Assembly: GCF_900111745.1 (NCBI RefSeq)
Contig: NZ_FOIJ01000023.1
Coordinates: 62,001-126,000 of the forward strand
Origin: Stigmatella erecta
GTDB lineage: Bacteria > Myxococcota > Myxococcia > Myxococcales > Myxococcaceae
Length of the DNA stretch: 64,000 bases
Direction of reading: 5' to 3'
The position numbers and the translations under genes were made by a program. The first letter of the stretch is position 1; every line of letters starts with the position of its first letter. The notes below the pieces were generated by a model, which did not search any database, was not told the DNA's origin, and worked only from the letters and a program-made list of their open reading frames with translations. Of the stretch, positions 27,312-36,248 are shown piece after piece.

Positions 27312-28214
27312 TCAGAGCTGACAGTAGGCCGGCATGGAGGCCGGGAGTCCTCCTGCGTACGGCGAGGGCACCGTGCCGTAGGGATGTGCCTGGAGGAATT
27401 GCCAGACCGCCGCGCGCGCAGCCGTGGGGATGGTGTGCCCATTGCCGTGGTTGCAGATCATCGAGAACTGCGACTTGGCCTTCAGATCCGCGGCGTAGTT
27501 CTGGCTCGCCGTCTGGAAGTTGATGACGACCTGATCGGACGGGCCGCCATGGAAGATCATCGCGGCGAACTTGTTCGCCGGATCTTGCGTGGGAATGGAG
27601 GAGACCCTTCCGCCCGAGTAGGTCACCACGCTCGCGATGTACCCCGAGCGGCGGTAGCTCATCTGCGTCGTGTTCAAGCCGCCCGCGCTCATGCCCATGC
27701 TGTGAATCCGGCGCACATCGATGCCCACCTTCTGGATGGCACAGGCCAGGACTTCGTCCGCCACCCGCAGGTCGTCGTCACGGGACGTGGACGTGACGTA
27801 GAACCACGGGAACGTGCCCGAGGAAGGATCCCGCGTGGGGGCCGCGACAATCCCCCCCTGCGCCTTGATGGCGGCAATCTGCTCCGCGCCAATGCCCGTG
27901 CTGGCCTCCGTCGGCTGGCTGCCCGTGCCGTGCCAGTAGAAGACGAGAGGACCATCCAGCGTCTTGGCCGCATCCGACATCCAGATGCGCACGCTGCGCG
28001 CCGGAAGGCCCGCGGGCCGGAACGTCAGCGTCCCCTCCTGGAACTCGGGACAGGTGCCGGTGGGCTTCGGGAGGAAGGCGGGTGCAGGCTGCGCCAGGCG
28101 GGCGCTCACGCCCTGAAGCGTCCCGGTGCTGTCTTCCGCACCCATCCGCTCGGTGCCCTCTTCACCACATGCGCAAACCAGCGCGGCCAGTATGGCCAGC
28201 AGACCTCTCTTCAT
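27312..28214 (-). CDS. PHB-depolymerase-like esterase lipoprotein
   Basis: 300 residues. A short lipoprotein signal (LAALVCAC) is followed by an alpha/beta hydrolase of the polyhydroxybutyrate depolymerase/feruloyl esterase group: PLVFYWHGTGS (oxyanion), the nucleophile elbow GMSAGGLNT, an Asp in HGGPSDQV and the catalytic His in GNGHTIP. Cys residues are consistent with an exported enzyme. AAGGGGA precedes ATG 28214. It lies 18 bases from the convergent Het-C/VWA7 gene, and the DNRLRE lipoprotein gene is 55 bases upstream in the same direction, so the two lipoproteins may share a transcript. Natural substrate unknown. Confidence 0.87.
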   Translation of the reverse strand: MKRGLLAILAALVCACGEEGTERMGAEDSTGTLQGVSARLAQPAPAFLPKPTGTCPEFQEGTLTFRPAGLPARSVRIWMSDAAKTLDGPLVFYWHGTGSQPTEASTGIGAEQIAAIKAQGGIVAAPTRDPSSGTFPWFYVTSTSRDDDLRVADEVLACAIQKVGIDVRRIHSMGMSAGGLNTTQMSYRRSGYIASVVTYSGGRVSSIPTQDPANKFAAMIFHGGPSDQVVINFQTASQNYAADLKAKSQFSMICNHGNGHTIPTAARAAVWQFLQAHPYGTVPSPYAGGLPASMPAYCQL

Positions 28215-28269
28215 GGCGACGATCCCCTTGTTGAGGCAACGATTCCCAGAAAAACGAGTAAATTACAAC

Positions 28270-29979
28270 TTACCCGCTCACTGGGACAACCACGTCGCTG
28301 AAAAACTGGCGGGACGCCGGGGCGTCCTTGCAGACCGCTCCGTCGATGAGGTGCGAGCCCATGTCGAACAGGATCCGCACCTCGTTCGTGCCCGGCGGAG
28401 GAAGAATGGCCTCCGGGGCCGAGCCGGACGGAGCGGTCAGCGTCACCACCTTCTGCGGCACACTGCTGGCATCGCCACCCCACTTCCAGAGCGCGAACGG
28501 CCCGTTGCTCTCATCGCGAGGCCCACTGAGGATGAGCACGGCCTGGTGGGCCTCGGACCATGCCATGCCCCGGACGCCCTGCCCGCCCAGGTTCACCAGG
28601 AAAGCCTGGCCCAACAGGGCCCTGGCCCCCGAGATGACCGCGGCGGGATTGGTCAGCGAGACGATGATCGCATTCGCACCCGACTGCGGGTTGCGGAACC
28701 CCACCAGCATCGCGCCGGAGGGCAAGGCCGCCAACCCCTCGATGTTGACGCCATCCTCCTTGGGAGCCAGGTTGGCCACGGTGGCCTTCGACAGTTGCGA
28801 GCGCGCCTCCAGCAACGCGATGACCGAAGCGTCCGGCTGGAGCCAGTTCGCGGGGTTCAACATGTCCTTCAGCAGGTTCGAGGACATCCCCACGGTCCGG
28901 AGCGAGGCCTGAGGCACCGTGCCCGACACCTCCAGCGCGAAGAACTTGTAGCGGGATGCCTCCAGCTCCCCGTTCTTGTTCCGGGCATGCGAGGTGGTGA
29001 CGTAGATGCGGTTTCCCACGCGCGCCGCATCCTCGAAGTCCGCCTCGTCCGAGGACGAGAGCCCCAGCGCGCTGCTCAACTCCTGGCTCTGGACGGCAGA
29101 CGCCTGACTCCCCTGGCGGAAAATGCGCGCGGTCTGCGACTCATCGTTGAAGTTCAAGAAGTGGTTGGAGTCGATCCAGGCGCCCCCGGATCCATCGCAC
29201 GTGCCCGCGTACGTCCCGGGCTGGGGTGTTCCCCCGCCGGGCTCCTCCCCATTGGGCAGCTCCCAGACCACCGTCAGCTTGGGCCGGGCGGACGGGGTGG
29301 AGTACTCGCTGGAGCGGATCTCCAGCCGGTTGTCATTGTCCTTGTTGGCGATGATGAGCCCCCGGTTGAGCGAGGGGGCCGCCACCCATGTCTGCACCAC
29401 CGCGAGGCCCGAGGCATTCAGGGCCACGGTGAAGGTGCCCGTGGACGAGGCCTTCACCGCGCCCAGGGACAGCGTGTTCCGGTCCCCGCTGCCATCAGCG
29501 CCCTTCGAGGCCCAGGCGTGGCTGCTGTCTGCCTTCTCCCACGTCACCTGGCCTTCATTCCAGGCGCGCGTCAGCTCGTAGAAACCATAGGACTGGTCCG
29601 CCTTGTCCGACACCGTGACGGAGATGGACGCAGACCGCACGATCGCCTGGGCGGGGATGCTCGACACATCCCACTGCAACAGGATGTAGTTCTCGTTGCC
29701 GCTGCCCGAGGGCGTGTCCCCGCTGGCCGAGAGGCTGGTGTCACCCCCATGGTTGGCCCCGGGGCGCTCCTCTTCGATCATCGCATCGCGTGTGCCCGCG
29801 TAGCCCGGGGACGGCGAGACACCGTCCTGGAACACGGTGCTCTGCACGCCCGTGGCCGCCTGGGCCTCTTCCAAGAACCGCTCGCGCCCCGCTTCCGCCG
29901 GCGCCTCCATTCCGCAGCCCGCCGCGGTCAGGCCGCACACCACCAGGGCACCGATGACCGGAACCTTCCATCCACGCAT
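28270..29979 (-). CDS. DNRLRE-domain plus DUF3616-like lipoprotein
   Basis: 569 residues. The type II signal ends in LTAAGC. Residues about 45-245 match the DNRLRE carbohydrate-binding-like module common in myxobacterial exoproteins: VFQDGVSPSPGYAGTRD, LLQWDVSSIP, WNEGQVTWEKAD, RSSEY..PSARPKLTVVW. A Gly/Pro linker follows, then a C-terminal region (about 260-569) like DUF3616 beta-propellers (TCDGSGGAWIDSNHFL, EDGVNIEGLA). ATG 29979 is chosen over a start nine codons upstream because AAGGGAG lies just before it and it gives a proper signal. Likely surface-exposed binding protein. Confidence 0.88.
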   Translation of the reverse strand: MRGWKVPVIGALVVCGLTAAGCGMEAPAEAGRERFLEEAQAATGVQSTVFQDGVSPSPGYAGTRDAMIEEERPGANHGGDTSLSASGDTPSGSGNENYILLQWDVSSIPAQAIVRSASISVTVSDKADQSYGFYELTRAWNEGQVTWEKADSSHAWASKGADGSGDRNTLSLGAVKASSTGTFTVALNASGLAVVQTWVAAPSLNRGLIIANKDNDNRLEIRSSEYSTPSARPKLTVVWELPNGEEPGGGTPQPGTYAGTCDGSGGAWIDSNHFLNFNDESQTARIFRQGSQASAVQSQELSSALGLSSSDEADFEDAARVGNRIYVTTSHARNKNGELEASRYKFFALEVSGTVPQASLRTVGMSSNLLKDMLNPANWLQPDASVIALLEARSQLSKATVANLAPKEDGVNIEGLAALPSGAMLVGFRNPQSGANAIIVSLTNPAAVISGARALLGQAFLVNLGGQGVRGMAWSEAHQAVLILSGPRDESNGPFALWKWGGDASSVPQKVVTLTAPSGSAPEAILPPPGTNEVRILFDMGSHLIDGAVCKDAPASRQFFSDVVVPVSG

Positions 29980-30044
29980 GTGTTCTCCCTTGCACCCGAG
30001 GTGCATCGCGGAGGACCGTCACCCAGCCGGGTGCATGCGCTTCG

Positions 30045-31952
30045 TCACGATTGGCCGAATTTCGGTGTCAGTCCGGTGACACCCACGGCCCCCTCCGGTG
30101 CCTCCTCCTCACGGCGCCAGCCATGGGCCTCCAGCCAGGAGCGGGCTGCCTCGGCCCGCTCGGTGTGGAAGGCATAGTCCACGGCATCGCCCCCCACCAG
30201 GACGGCGGCATTGTCGTAGAGCTGAGCCCGGCCCTCGCGCAGCAGCAGCACCGGCAGCAGCAGCTCCTCCAGCGCGCCTTCCGCGCCCGGCACCGAGGAC
30301 CCCACCTGGGGGGCCACGAGCCGCCAGCGCTCCAGGAGGACCTGCCCCTTGTCGGACCAGGCGGCCCATTGATCCAGGTTGCGCTCGTCCCCGAAGAGGA
30401 CACGGCCGTGCTCACCCGCGTGCTCCTTGCGCACCCCCAGGTGCCCCCGGTGCAGCGCCACCACCGGCCGCACCCTGCGGTCGAGCTCCCGAACCTTCTG
30501 CGCGAAGAGCAGGTTCACCGCCTCGTTGAGGGTCAGCCCCACGAAGCCCTCGCGCCCCTCGGGCTGAGCGCGCAGGAGCGTGCGCTCCTCCAGCCCATCG
30601 CCGAAGAGCACCTGAAAGCCCTCCTGCTCCGCGCGCCGGCAGGCCTCCGTTCCCACGTCCACCAGCGTCACCCGCGCCCCCGCGGCCCGCAGCACCCGCG
30701 CTACCAGACGCCCGAGCCCATTGGCGCCCAGCAGCACGTAGCCGCCCGGAGCGGCCCGGCGCACGCCCAGCAGGCCCGCCACCCAGCCGCCACTGAGCCC
30801 CTGCAGCACCACCGTCATCGCGATGACCAGGAACACGAGCGCCCGGAGCGCGGGGCCTCCCTCCACGCCGCCGGCCTCCAGGCGCGTGGCGAACAGGGAG
30901 GCCACCGCCGCGGCCACGATGCCCCGGGGCCCCAGCCAGGCGATGAAGCCGCGCTCGCGCCACGAGAGCTTGGAGCCGCGCGTGGCCACCGCCACCGCCA
31001 GCGGCCGGACCAGCACCATGAGCACCCCCACGGTGAGCAGCCCCCGCCAGCCCAGCGCCACCACCTCCCGGAGCCGCACGTCCGCGGCGAGCAACACGAA
31101 CAACATGCCAATCAGCAGCACCGTGAGCTGTTCCTTGAAGACGAGCAGCTCGCGCCGCACGGTGACGCCGGCATTGCCCACCACCAACCCGGCCATGATG
31201 ACCGCCACCACACCGCTGTCCGGAGCCAGCGCCCCGCTGACCTGGAAGAGCCCCAGCACCAGGGACAGGCTGAAGACGTTGTTCAGCTCCTCGGGAACCC
31301 ACCGCTCGGACTTCAGCCCCCGCGCGATGAGCGCCCCGGCCACCAGGCCCAGCCCGAGCCCCACCCCCCAGCGCAGCGCCAGCTCCCGGAGGAACGTGGA
31401 CAGGGCCTCCGAGGGCGGCCGCAGCGCTACCTCCAGGGCCACCACGGCGGTGATGGCGCCCACCGCATCCACGAAGATGCCCTCCGCCTCCAGCACGGTC
31501 TCCACCGGCCGGACCACGCGGATGCGGCGCAGCAACGGGTTGATGACGGTGGGCCCCGTCACCATCACCAGCGTTCCGAAGAGCAGCGCGTTGCGCCAGC
31601 TCCAGCCCATGATCCAGTGGCCCGCCAGCGCGCCCCCCGCCGCCGTCACCAGGGCCCCCACGGTGACGAGTTGGCGGATGACGGTGACCTCCTTCCGCAA
31701 CCGCCGGAGGCTGAGGCTCAAAGAACCCTCGAAGAGGATGACCGCGACCGAGAAGCTCACCAGCACGTGCAAGGCGCCCCCGAGGGACGCGGGCAGCACC
31801 AACCCGAGGGCTTCGGGGCCGAGCACCACCCCGGCGGCCAGCAGCAACACGATGCCGGGCACGCTGAGGTGGCGGGCGAGGATCTGAGCCAGCATCCCCG
31901 CGACGAGGGCGAGTGCGACGGAGAGGGCCGGAGCGTGAGCCGTCTGTTCCAT
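30045..31952 (-). CDS. NhaP-type cation:proton antiporter with RCK domain
   Basis: 635 residues. The first 400 hold about 12 transmembrane helices of the CPA1 sodium (or potassium)/proton exchanger family, with LFEGSL, the GPTVINPLL region, the acidic pair in EGIFVDAVGA and a GPRGIVAAAVAS motif. After a linker, GGYVLLGANGLGRLVARVL starts a TrkA-N/RCK nucleotide-binding domain (about 415-530), which usually gates transport by ligand binding, followed by a smaller TrkA-C-like part. It is the last gene of the long minus-strand run, 127 bases after the FHA-TPR gene. Role: pH and cation homeostasis at the inner membrane. Confidence 0.93.
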   Translation of the reverse strand: MEQTAHAPALSVALALVAGMLAQILARHLSVPGIVLLLAAGVVLGPEALGLVLPASLGGALHVLVSFSVAVILFEGSLSLSLRRLRKEVTVIRQLVTVGALVTAAGGALAGHWIMGWSWRNALLFGTLVMVTGPTVINPLLRRIRVVRPVETVLEAEGIFVDAVGAITAVVALEVALRPPSEALSTFLRELALRWGVGLGLGLVAGALIARGLKSERWVPEELNNVFSLSLVLGLFQVSGALAPDSGVVAVIMAGLVVGNAGVTVRRELLVFKEQLTVLLIGMLFVLLAADVRLREVVALGWRGLLTVGVLMVLVRPLAVAVATRGSKLSWRERGFIAWLGPRGIVAAAVASLFATRLEAGGVEGGPALRALVFLVIAMTVVLQGLSGGWVAGLLGVRRAAPGGYVLLGANGLGRLVARVLRAAGARVTLVDVGTEACRRAEQEGFQVLFGDGLEERTLLRAQPEGREGFVGLTLNEAVNLLFAQKVRELDRRVRPVVALHRGHLGVRKEHAGEHGRVLFGDERNLDQWAAWSDKGQVLLERWRLVAPQVGSSVPGAEGALEELLLPVLLLREGRAQLYDNAAVLVGGDAVDYAFHTERAEAARSWLEAHGWRREEEAPEGAVGVTGLTPKFGQS

Positions 31953-32079
31953 GGGGGCAGGCGCCGAGGAGCGCCGCCGCCAAGCTAGTCACCCGCTCTT
32001 CAGGCGCCCGCCGTCCCGGGCCCAAGGGTTGACCGCGCAACGAACGGCGAAGCCCCCGGGGCCCGGGGGCTCCGGGGCC

Positions 32080-34353
32080 CTAACGGCACTTCAGCTCTTC
32101 CCGGCGGGCCGCGATCTTCTCCTCGAGCCCATCGCCGGAAACGGCGTAGTCCGCGGCCGCCTGCAGGTCGGCGCAGGTTCCCGCGGCCTTGAAGGCCGCC
32201 AGCCCTTGCGTGGAGCAGTAGCCGACCGCCTTGTTCAGGTCCGTGTTGCCCTTGTAGAACTTGAAGCCCAGCTTCCAGAGGCGGCAGCCCCGGCGCGGGT
32301 CCTCGCGCTGCGCCCACACCTTGCCGCTGGAGTAGGCCCGATCGGCGATGTCCTGCTGGATGTTGTGCCGGTAGAAAGACCGGGCCTCTTCATACAGGTC
32401 CCCCATGAGCCGCTTGTCCAGCTCCAGGGCCTCGTCGAAGGGCTCGGCGGCCTTCTCCACCTCGTCCCGCTGCAGCAGCGTGCCACCCGTCTTGTAGAGC
32501 TGATCCACCGTGGACACGGCGGTGATGAGCTCATCCGCCTTGCCGTGCAGCGACGCCTGCGCATAGTCGCTGCGCAGCTTCTGGAGCGTGGCGACGGCCT
32601 CGGTGGTGCGCCCGGACCAGTAATCCAGCATCGCCGCGTACATGAGCTTGTTGGTGTAGATCTCCTTGAACTTCTCCTTCACCTTGTCCCCGGGGTTCGC
32701 CGTCTCGCCGGGGCCGCTGATGACATCCGACACGGGGCACGCCCAGGGCGGCGCGTTCGGATCCATCCTCCGCCGCGCGCTGAGGAACTGGACGTAGAGC
32801 TTGTCCTTGGGCCGCCACTGCCGCTTGCCCACCCGTCCCTCCAGCGAGAGCGTGAAGCCCAGGGGCGGCTCCAGCTCCTCGCGCGCGATGTCCTGGCACC
32901 AGATGCCCATGTACCGGTCACACCGGGGCACGGCCGCGCCCCACTGCGAGTCCCGGAGGTAGCGCTTGCAGTCGTCGAGAGACCGGGCCTTCACCTGCTC
33001 CAGCGCTTCGCGGGCCTTCACCTTGGCCAGGCGGAAGTACTGGCTCTCCTTGGGGATCTTCTGGAAGGTGTCGAGCGCATCCTCTTCCTTGAGGCGCGCC
33101 AGGGCCTTCTGCCCCTGGGCGTAATAGGCCGAAGCCTCCTTCTCGATTTTGATCTTCCGGATCAGGTTGTTGGCCTCGGTGTTGATGGGATCGATGTTGA
33201 GCGCCTTCTCGCACGCCTCATCGGCCTTCACCCACTGGGGCTCGTTGCCCATCTCCATGGACGAGAAGGAGCGGCACTCGCTCAAGAGCTTCTGAAGCTC
33301 CCGGGAGGGGTCCTTCTTGGCGGTCACGGAGGCGGAGCTCTCCGGGACGGGCGCGGGGCCCGTCAACTTGGAGACGATGCCCACCACCAACAACATGCCG
33401 ATGAGCCCACCCGCCACGGCGAGCAACCGCTTGCGCTTGAGCGGGATGCCCCCCGCCTCCGCCACCGGCTTGCCCTCGGCCGCGCCGCCGCCCCGGTCAC
33501 GCCGGGCGGGCACCGCGCCGCGATCCCGGCGCACGGGCAGGTTCGACTCGCCCGCCTCGTACACCACCTCCACCATGCCGAACTGCAGGACATCGCCCGG
33601 GGCGAGCTCCACGGGCTCCGTCCCGATGACTTCCCCGTTGAGCAGCGTCCCGTTGGCGCTGCCCAGGTCCCTCAGCATCACCTTGCCCTGAGGCGTGCGC
33701 TCCACCTCGGCGTGCTTGCGGCTGATCGAATCGTCCTCGAGCAGCACGGCCGCGGGGGGCGCCCGGCCCACGAGCAGCTTGCCCTTGAGGGCAAAGGTCT
33801 TGTTCGCCCAGGGGCCCGTCAGGCCCCGGAGCACGGTGGCCTCGCCCGCGGGGGCCACCGCGCTGGGGGCGGACCGGGCGGGCCGCTTGGGCGCCTCTTC
33901 GCCCGCGGGGCTCGAGGGCCTCACGCGGGGCAGGGCCCGGGTGGCGCGCGGCACGCCTTCCTCGGTCCCCAGCGCGGGGGCGGCCCGCGTCACCTGCGGC
34001 TTGTCGGCGCCCAGGGCGGGGGCCACGCGCGTCACCTGCGCCTTGCGCCCCGCGCTGCTCGGCCGGGTGCTGGCCTTGAGCCGCAGCTCGTAGTCACCAA
34101 TGACGATCTGGGACTGGGGCGTCAGCGGCATGGGCTCGGAGACGCGCCCCGCGTCCACGTAGGTGCCATTGGAGCTGTTGAGGTCCTCGATGAGGATCGC
34201 CCCCTCCTCGGCGAAGACCCGGGCGTGCTGGCGCGACACCCCGCCCTCGGTGAGGGGCAGATCATTGCTCTCGTGGCGGCCAATCTTCAGCTCGCCCGAG
34301 AACTCGTGCTCGGTTTCAGTGCCATCGGGATGGCGGACGATCAGGGTGGGCAC
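32080..34353 (-). CDS. Membrane protein with two FHA domains and TPR-like repeats
   Basis: 757 residues, GTG start; the end of the upstream ATPase gene (GAGGAG then TAG) supplies its ribosome site, with only 5 bases between. FHA domain 1 (about 1-95) has IGRHESNDLPL and SRQHARV..SSNGTYV. FHA domain 2 (about 175-265) has VGRAPPAAVLLEDDSISRKH and GSANGTLLNG. A basic linker and one transmembrane helix (about 310-330, LLAVAGGLIGMLLVVGIV) lead to a large periplasmic Cys-containing TPR-like region. The layout suggests a phospho-threonine sensor in the cytoplasm linked to a periplasmic scaffold of the Tad-like apparatus. The role is inferred from position. Confidence 0.88.
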   Translation of the reverse strand: MPTLIVRHPDGTETEHEFSGELKIGRHESNDLPLTEGGVSRQHARVFAEEGAILIEDLNSSNGTYVDAGRVSEPMPLTPQSQIVIGDYELRLKASTRPSSAGRKAQVTRVAPALGADKPQVTRAAPALGTEEGVPRATRALPRVRPSSPAGEEAPKRPARSAPSAVAPAGEATVLRGLTGPWANKTFALKGKLLVGRAPPAAVLLEDDSISRKHAEVERTPQGKVMLRDLGSANGTLLNGEVIGTEPVELAPGDVLQFGMVEVVYEAGESNLPVRRDRGAVPARRDRGGGAAEGKPVAEAGGIPLKRKRLLAVAGGLIGMLLVVGIVSKLTGPAPVPESSASVTAKKDPSRELQKLLSECRSFSSMEMGNEPQWVKADEACEKALNIDPINTEANNLIRKIKIEKEASAYYAQGQKALARLKEEDALDTFQKIPKESQYFRLAKVKAREALEQVKARSLDDCKRYLRDSQWGAAVPRCDRYMGIWCQDIAREELEPPLGFTLSLEGRVGKRQWRPKDKLYVQFLSARRRMDPNAPPWACPVSDVISGPGETANPGDKVKEKFKEIYTNKLMYAAMLDYWSGRTTEAVATLQKLRSDYAQASLHGKADELITAVSTVDQLYKTGGTLLQRDEVEKAAEPFDEALELDKRLMGDLYEEARSFYRHNIQQDIADRAYSSGKVWAQREDPRRGCRLWKLGFKFYKGNTDLNKAVGYCSTQGLAAFKAAGTCADLQAAADYAVSGDGLEEKIAARREELKCR

Positions 34354-34358
34354 GCGCG

Positions 34359-36158
34359 CTACTCCTCCCGGAAGATGCTCATGTTCACGGGGATGCCCTT
34401 GCGCTGAAGGTCGTCATAGAACTTCGGCACGAAACCGGAGGCCACGAAGCGGCCACGCACCTTCTGATCCTCCGTGAAGCCATCCTGCTTGTAATAGAAG
34501 ATGTCCTGGAGGGTGACGATGTCCACCTCCATGCCGGCCACCTCGGTGATGAAGCAGATCTTCCGCGTGCCGTCCGAGAAGCGCGTCTGCTGGACGATGA
34601 TGTGCACGGCGCTGGAGATCTGCTCCCGGATGGCCTTCACCGGCAGCTCCATGCCCGACATGAGCACCATGGTCTCCAGCCGCGCGATGGCATCGCGCGG
34701 GGTGTTGGCGTGGAGCGTGGTGAGCGAGCCGTCGTGGCCCGTGTTCATCGCCTGGAGCATGTCCAGCGTCTCGCCGGAGCGGCACTCGCCCACGACGATG
34801 CGGTCGGGCCGCATGCGCAGGCAGTTCTTCACCAGGTCGCGGATGGTGATGGCGCCCTTGCCTTCCAGGTTGGGCGGGCGGCTCTCCAGCTGCACCCAGT
34901 GCTCCTGCGGCAGCTGAAGCTCCGCCGCGTCCTCCACGGTGACGATGCGCTCGTCGTCGGGGATGAAGGAGCTGATGATGTTCAGCGTCGTCGTCTTGCC
35001 CGAGCCCGTGCCGCCGGAGATGACGATGTTCTTGCGCGCCTTGACGCACATCTCCAGGAACTCGGCCATCTGCGCGGTGACGGTCTTGTACTTGATGAGA
35101 TCCTGGATCTTCAGCGAGTCCTTCTTGAACTTGCGGATGGTGATGCAGGGGCCCTTGAGCGCCAGCGGCGGGATGATGGCGTTCACGCGGCTGCCGTCCT
35201 TGAGCCGGGCATCCACCAGCGGGCTGGACTCGTCGATGCGCCGGCCGATGGGCGCGACGATCCGCTCGATGACGCCGAGCACCGCCTGGTTGGAGGAGAA
35301 CGTCTTCTCCGACAGGATGAGCTTGCCCTTGCGCTCGATGTAGATCTGGTTGGCGTGGTTCACCATGATCTCGCTGATCTCATCCGACGCGAGGAACGCC
35401 TCCAGGGGCCCCAGCCCCAGCGCCTCGTTGATGACGTCGGTGAGCAGCTCCTCCCGGTCCACGTCCCCCGGGAGCTCCTGGTCCGCCTCCATCTGATCGA
35501 TGATGTCGCGGATGGCCTTCTCGGTCCGGCGCCACAGCTCCTCGTCGCCGAGCCGGTCCATGTCCATGCGCCGCAAGTCCAGGTACTCGATCAGCCGGTC
35601 GTGGATCTCCTTCTGCAGGCGCGTGTAGCGCTCGATGCGCGGATCCACCTTGCGCTTGTTGCGCGCCATGGCCGCCGCCAGCGAGGCGGGCATGCTCGAC
35701 TTGGCGGCGGGCTCCGGGGCGGCGCGCGCCGGGGGAGGCTCCTCGTACGGCTCCTCCTCCTCGTACGGCTCCTCGGCCTGGCCGTCGTCATAGCCCTCGT
35801 CGTAGGGCTCTTCCTCGGGCGGGTACTCCCCGTCCTGAGCACCATCCGCCCCGCGGGCCTCGCCTTCCGGCAGGGCCTCGACGTTGAGGATGTAGTCGCC
35901 GATGTAGACCTTGTCGGTGGGCTTGAGCACCATCGGCGCGGCGATCTTCTTGCCGTTCACGAAGGTGCCGTTCGTGGACTTCATGTCCACGACGATGAAC
36001 TTCCCGTCCTTGGCGACGATCCGGGAGTGGTACTTGGAGACGTTCCCCTTGGCGAGAACGATGTCGTTGTCGCCCAGTCGGCCGATGGAGATCTCATTCT
36101 TTTCGAATTCGATCTGCTCCGAGCCTCCACCCTTCTCGGCGAGCGTGATGAGAAACAT
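34359..36158 (-). CDS. cpaF: FHA-CpaF/TadA secretion ATPase
   Basis: 599 residues. It has an N-terminal FHA domain (about 1-95: IGRLGDNDIVLAKGNVSKYHSRI, STNGTFVNG), a Glu/Pro/Tyr-rich acidic linker, then a full CpaF-type ATPase. ATPase motifs are the Walker A GGTGSGKTTT (Lys388), the Asp box around VEDAAELQLPQ, Walker B IVVGECRSGE and the His box GSLTTLHANTP. This hexameric motor powers Tad pilus-type assembly. The FHA fusion suggests control by Ser/Thr phosphorylation. In M. xanthus the Kil contact-killing Tad-like locus, in the same chromosomal neighbourhood of rpoBC, has a related ATPase (from memory); orthology is likely but unproved. ATG 36158. Confidence 0.93.
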   Translation of the reverse strand: MFLITLAEKGGGSEQIEFEKNEISIGRLGDNDIVLAKGNVSKYHSRIVAKDGKFIVVDMKSTNGTFVNGKKIAAPMVLKPTDKVYIGDYILNVEALPEGEARGADGAQDGEYPPEEEPYDEGYDDGQAEEPYEEEEPYEEPPPARAAPEPAAKSSMPASLAAAMARNKRKVDPRIERYTRLQKEIHDRLIEYLDLRRMDMDRLGDEELWRRTEKAIRDIIDQMEADQELPGDVDREELLTDVINEALGLGPLEAFLASDEISEIMVNHANQIYIERKGKLILSEKTFSSNQAVLGVIERIVAPIGRRIDESSPLVDARLKDGSRVNAIIPPLALKGPCITIRKFKKDSLKIQDLIKYKTVTAQMAEFLEMCVKARKNIVISGGTGSGKTTTLNIISSFIPDDERIVTVEDAAELQLPQEHWVQLESRPPNLEGKGAITIRDLVKNCLRMRPDRIVVGECRSGETLDMLQAMNTGHDGSLTTLHANTPRDAIARLETMVLMSGMELPVKAIREQISSAVHIIVQQTRFSDGTRKICFITEVAGMEVDIVTLQDIFYYKQDGFTEDQKVRGRFVASGFVPKFYDDLQRKGIPVNMSIFREE

Positions 36159-36176
36159 GGGCGCGGATGGTAGCAA

Positions 36177-36203
36177 GCGCCCCCCGTGTGACAAAGGGGG
36201 CGC
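36177..36203 (-). promoter_or_regulatory. Intercistronic hairpin between secretin and ATPase genes
   Basis: GCGCCCCC (36177-36184) pairs with GGGGGCGC (36196-36203) around an 11-base loop, 18 bases before the ATPase start. No T-run is present. It could tune translation of the ATPase or stop RNA decay from the 3' side. Confidence 0.35.
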
Positions 36204-36248
36204 CTCGGATTTCGCTGGCTCCTCCCGCTGGGAGCAAGCGGCCGTGCG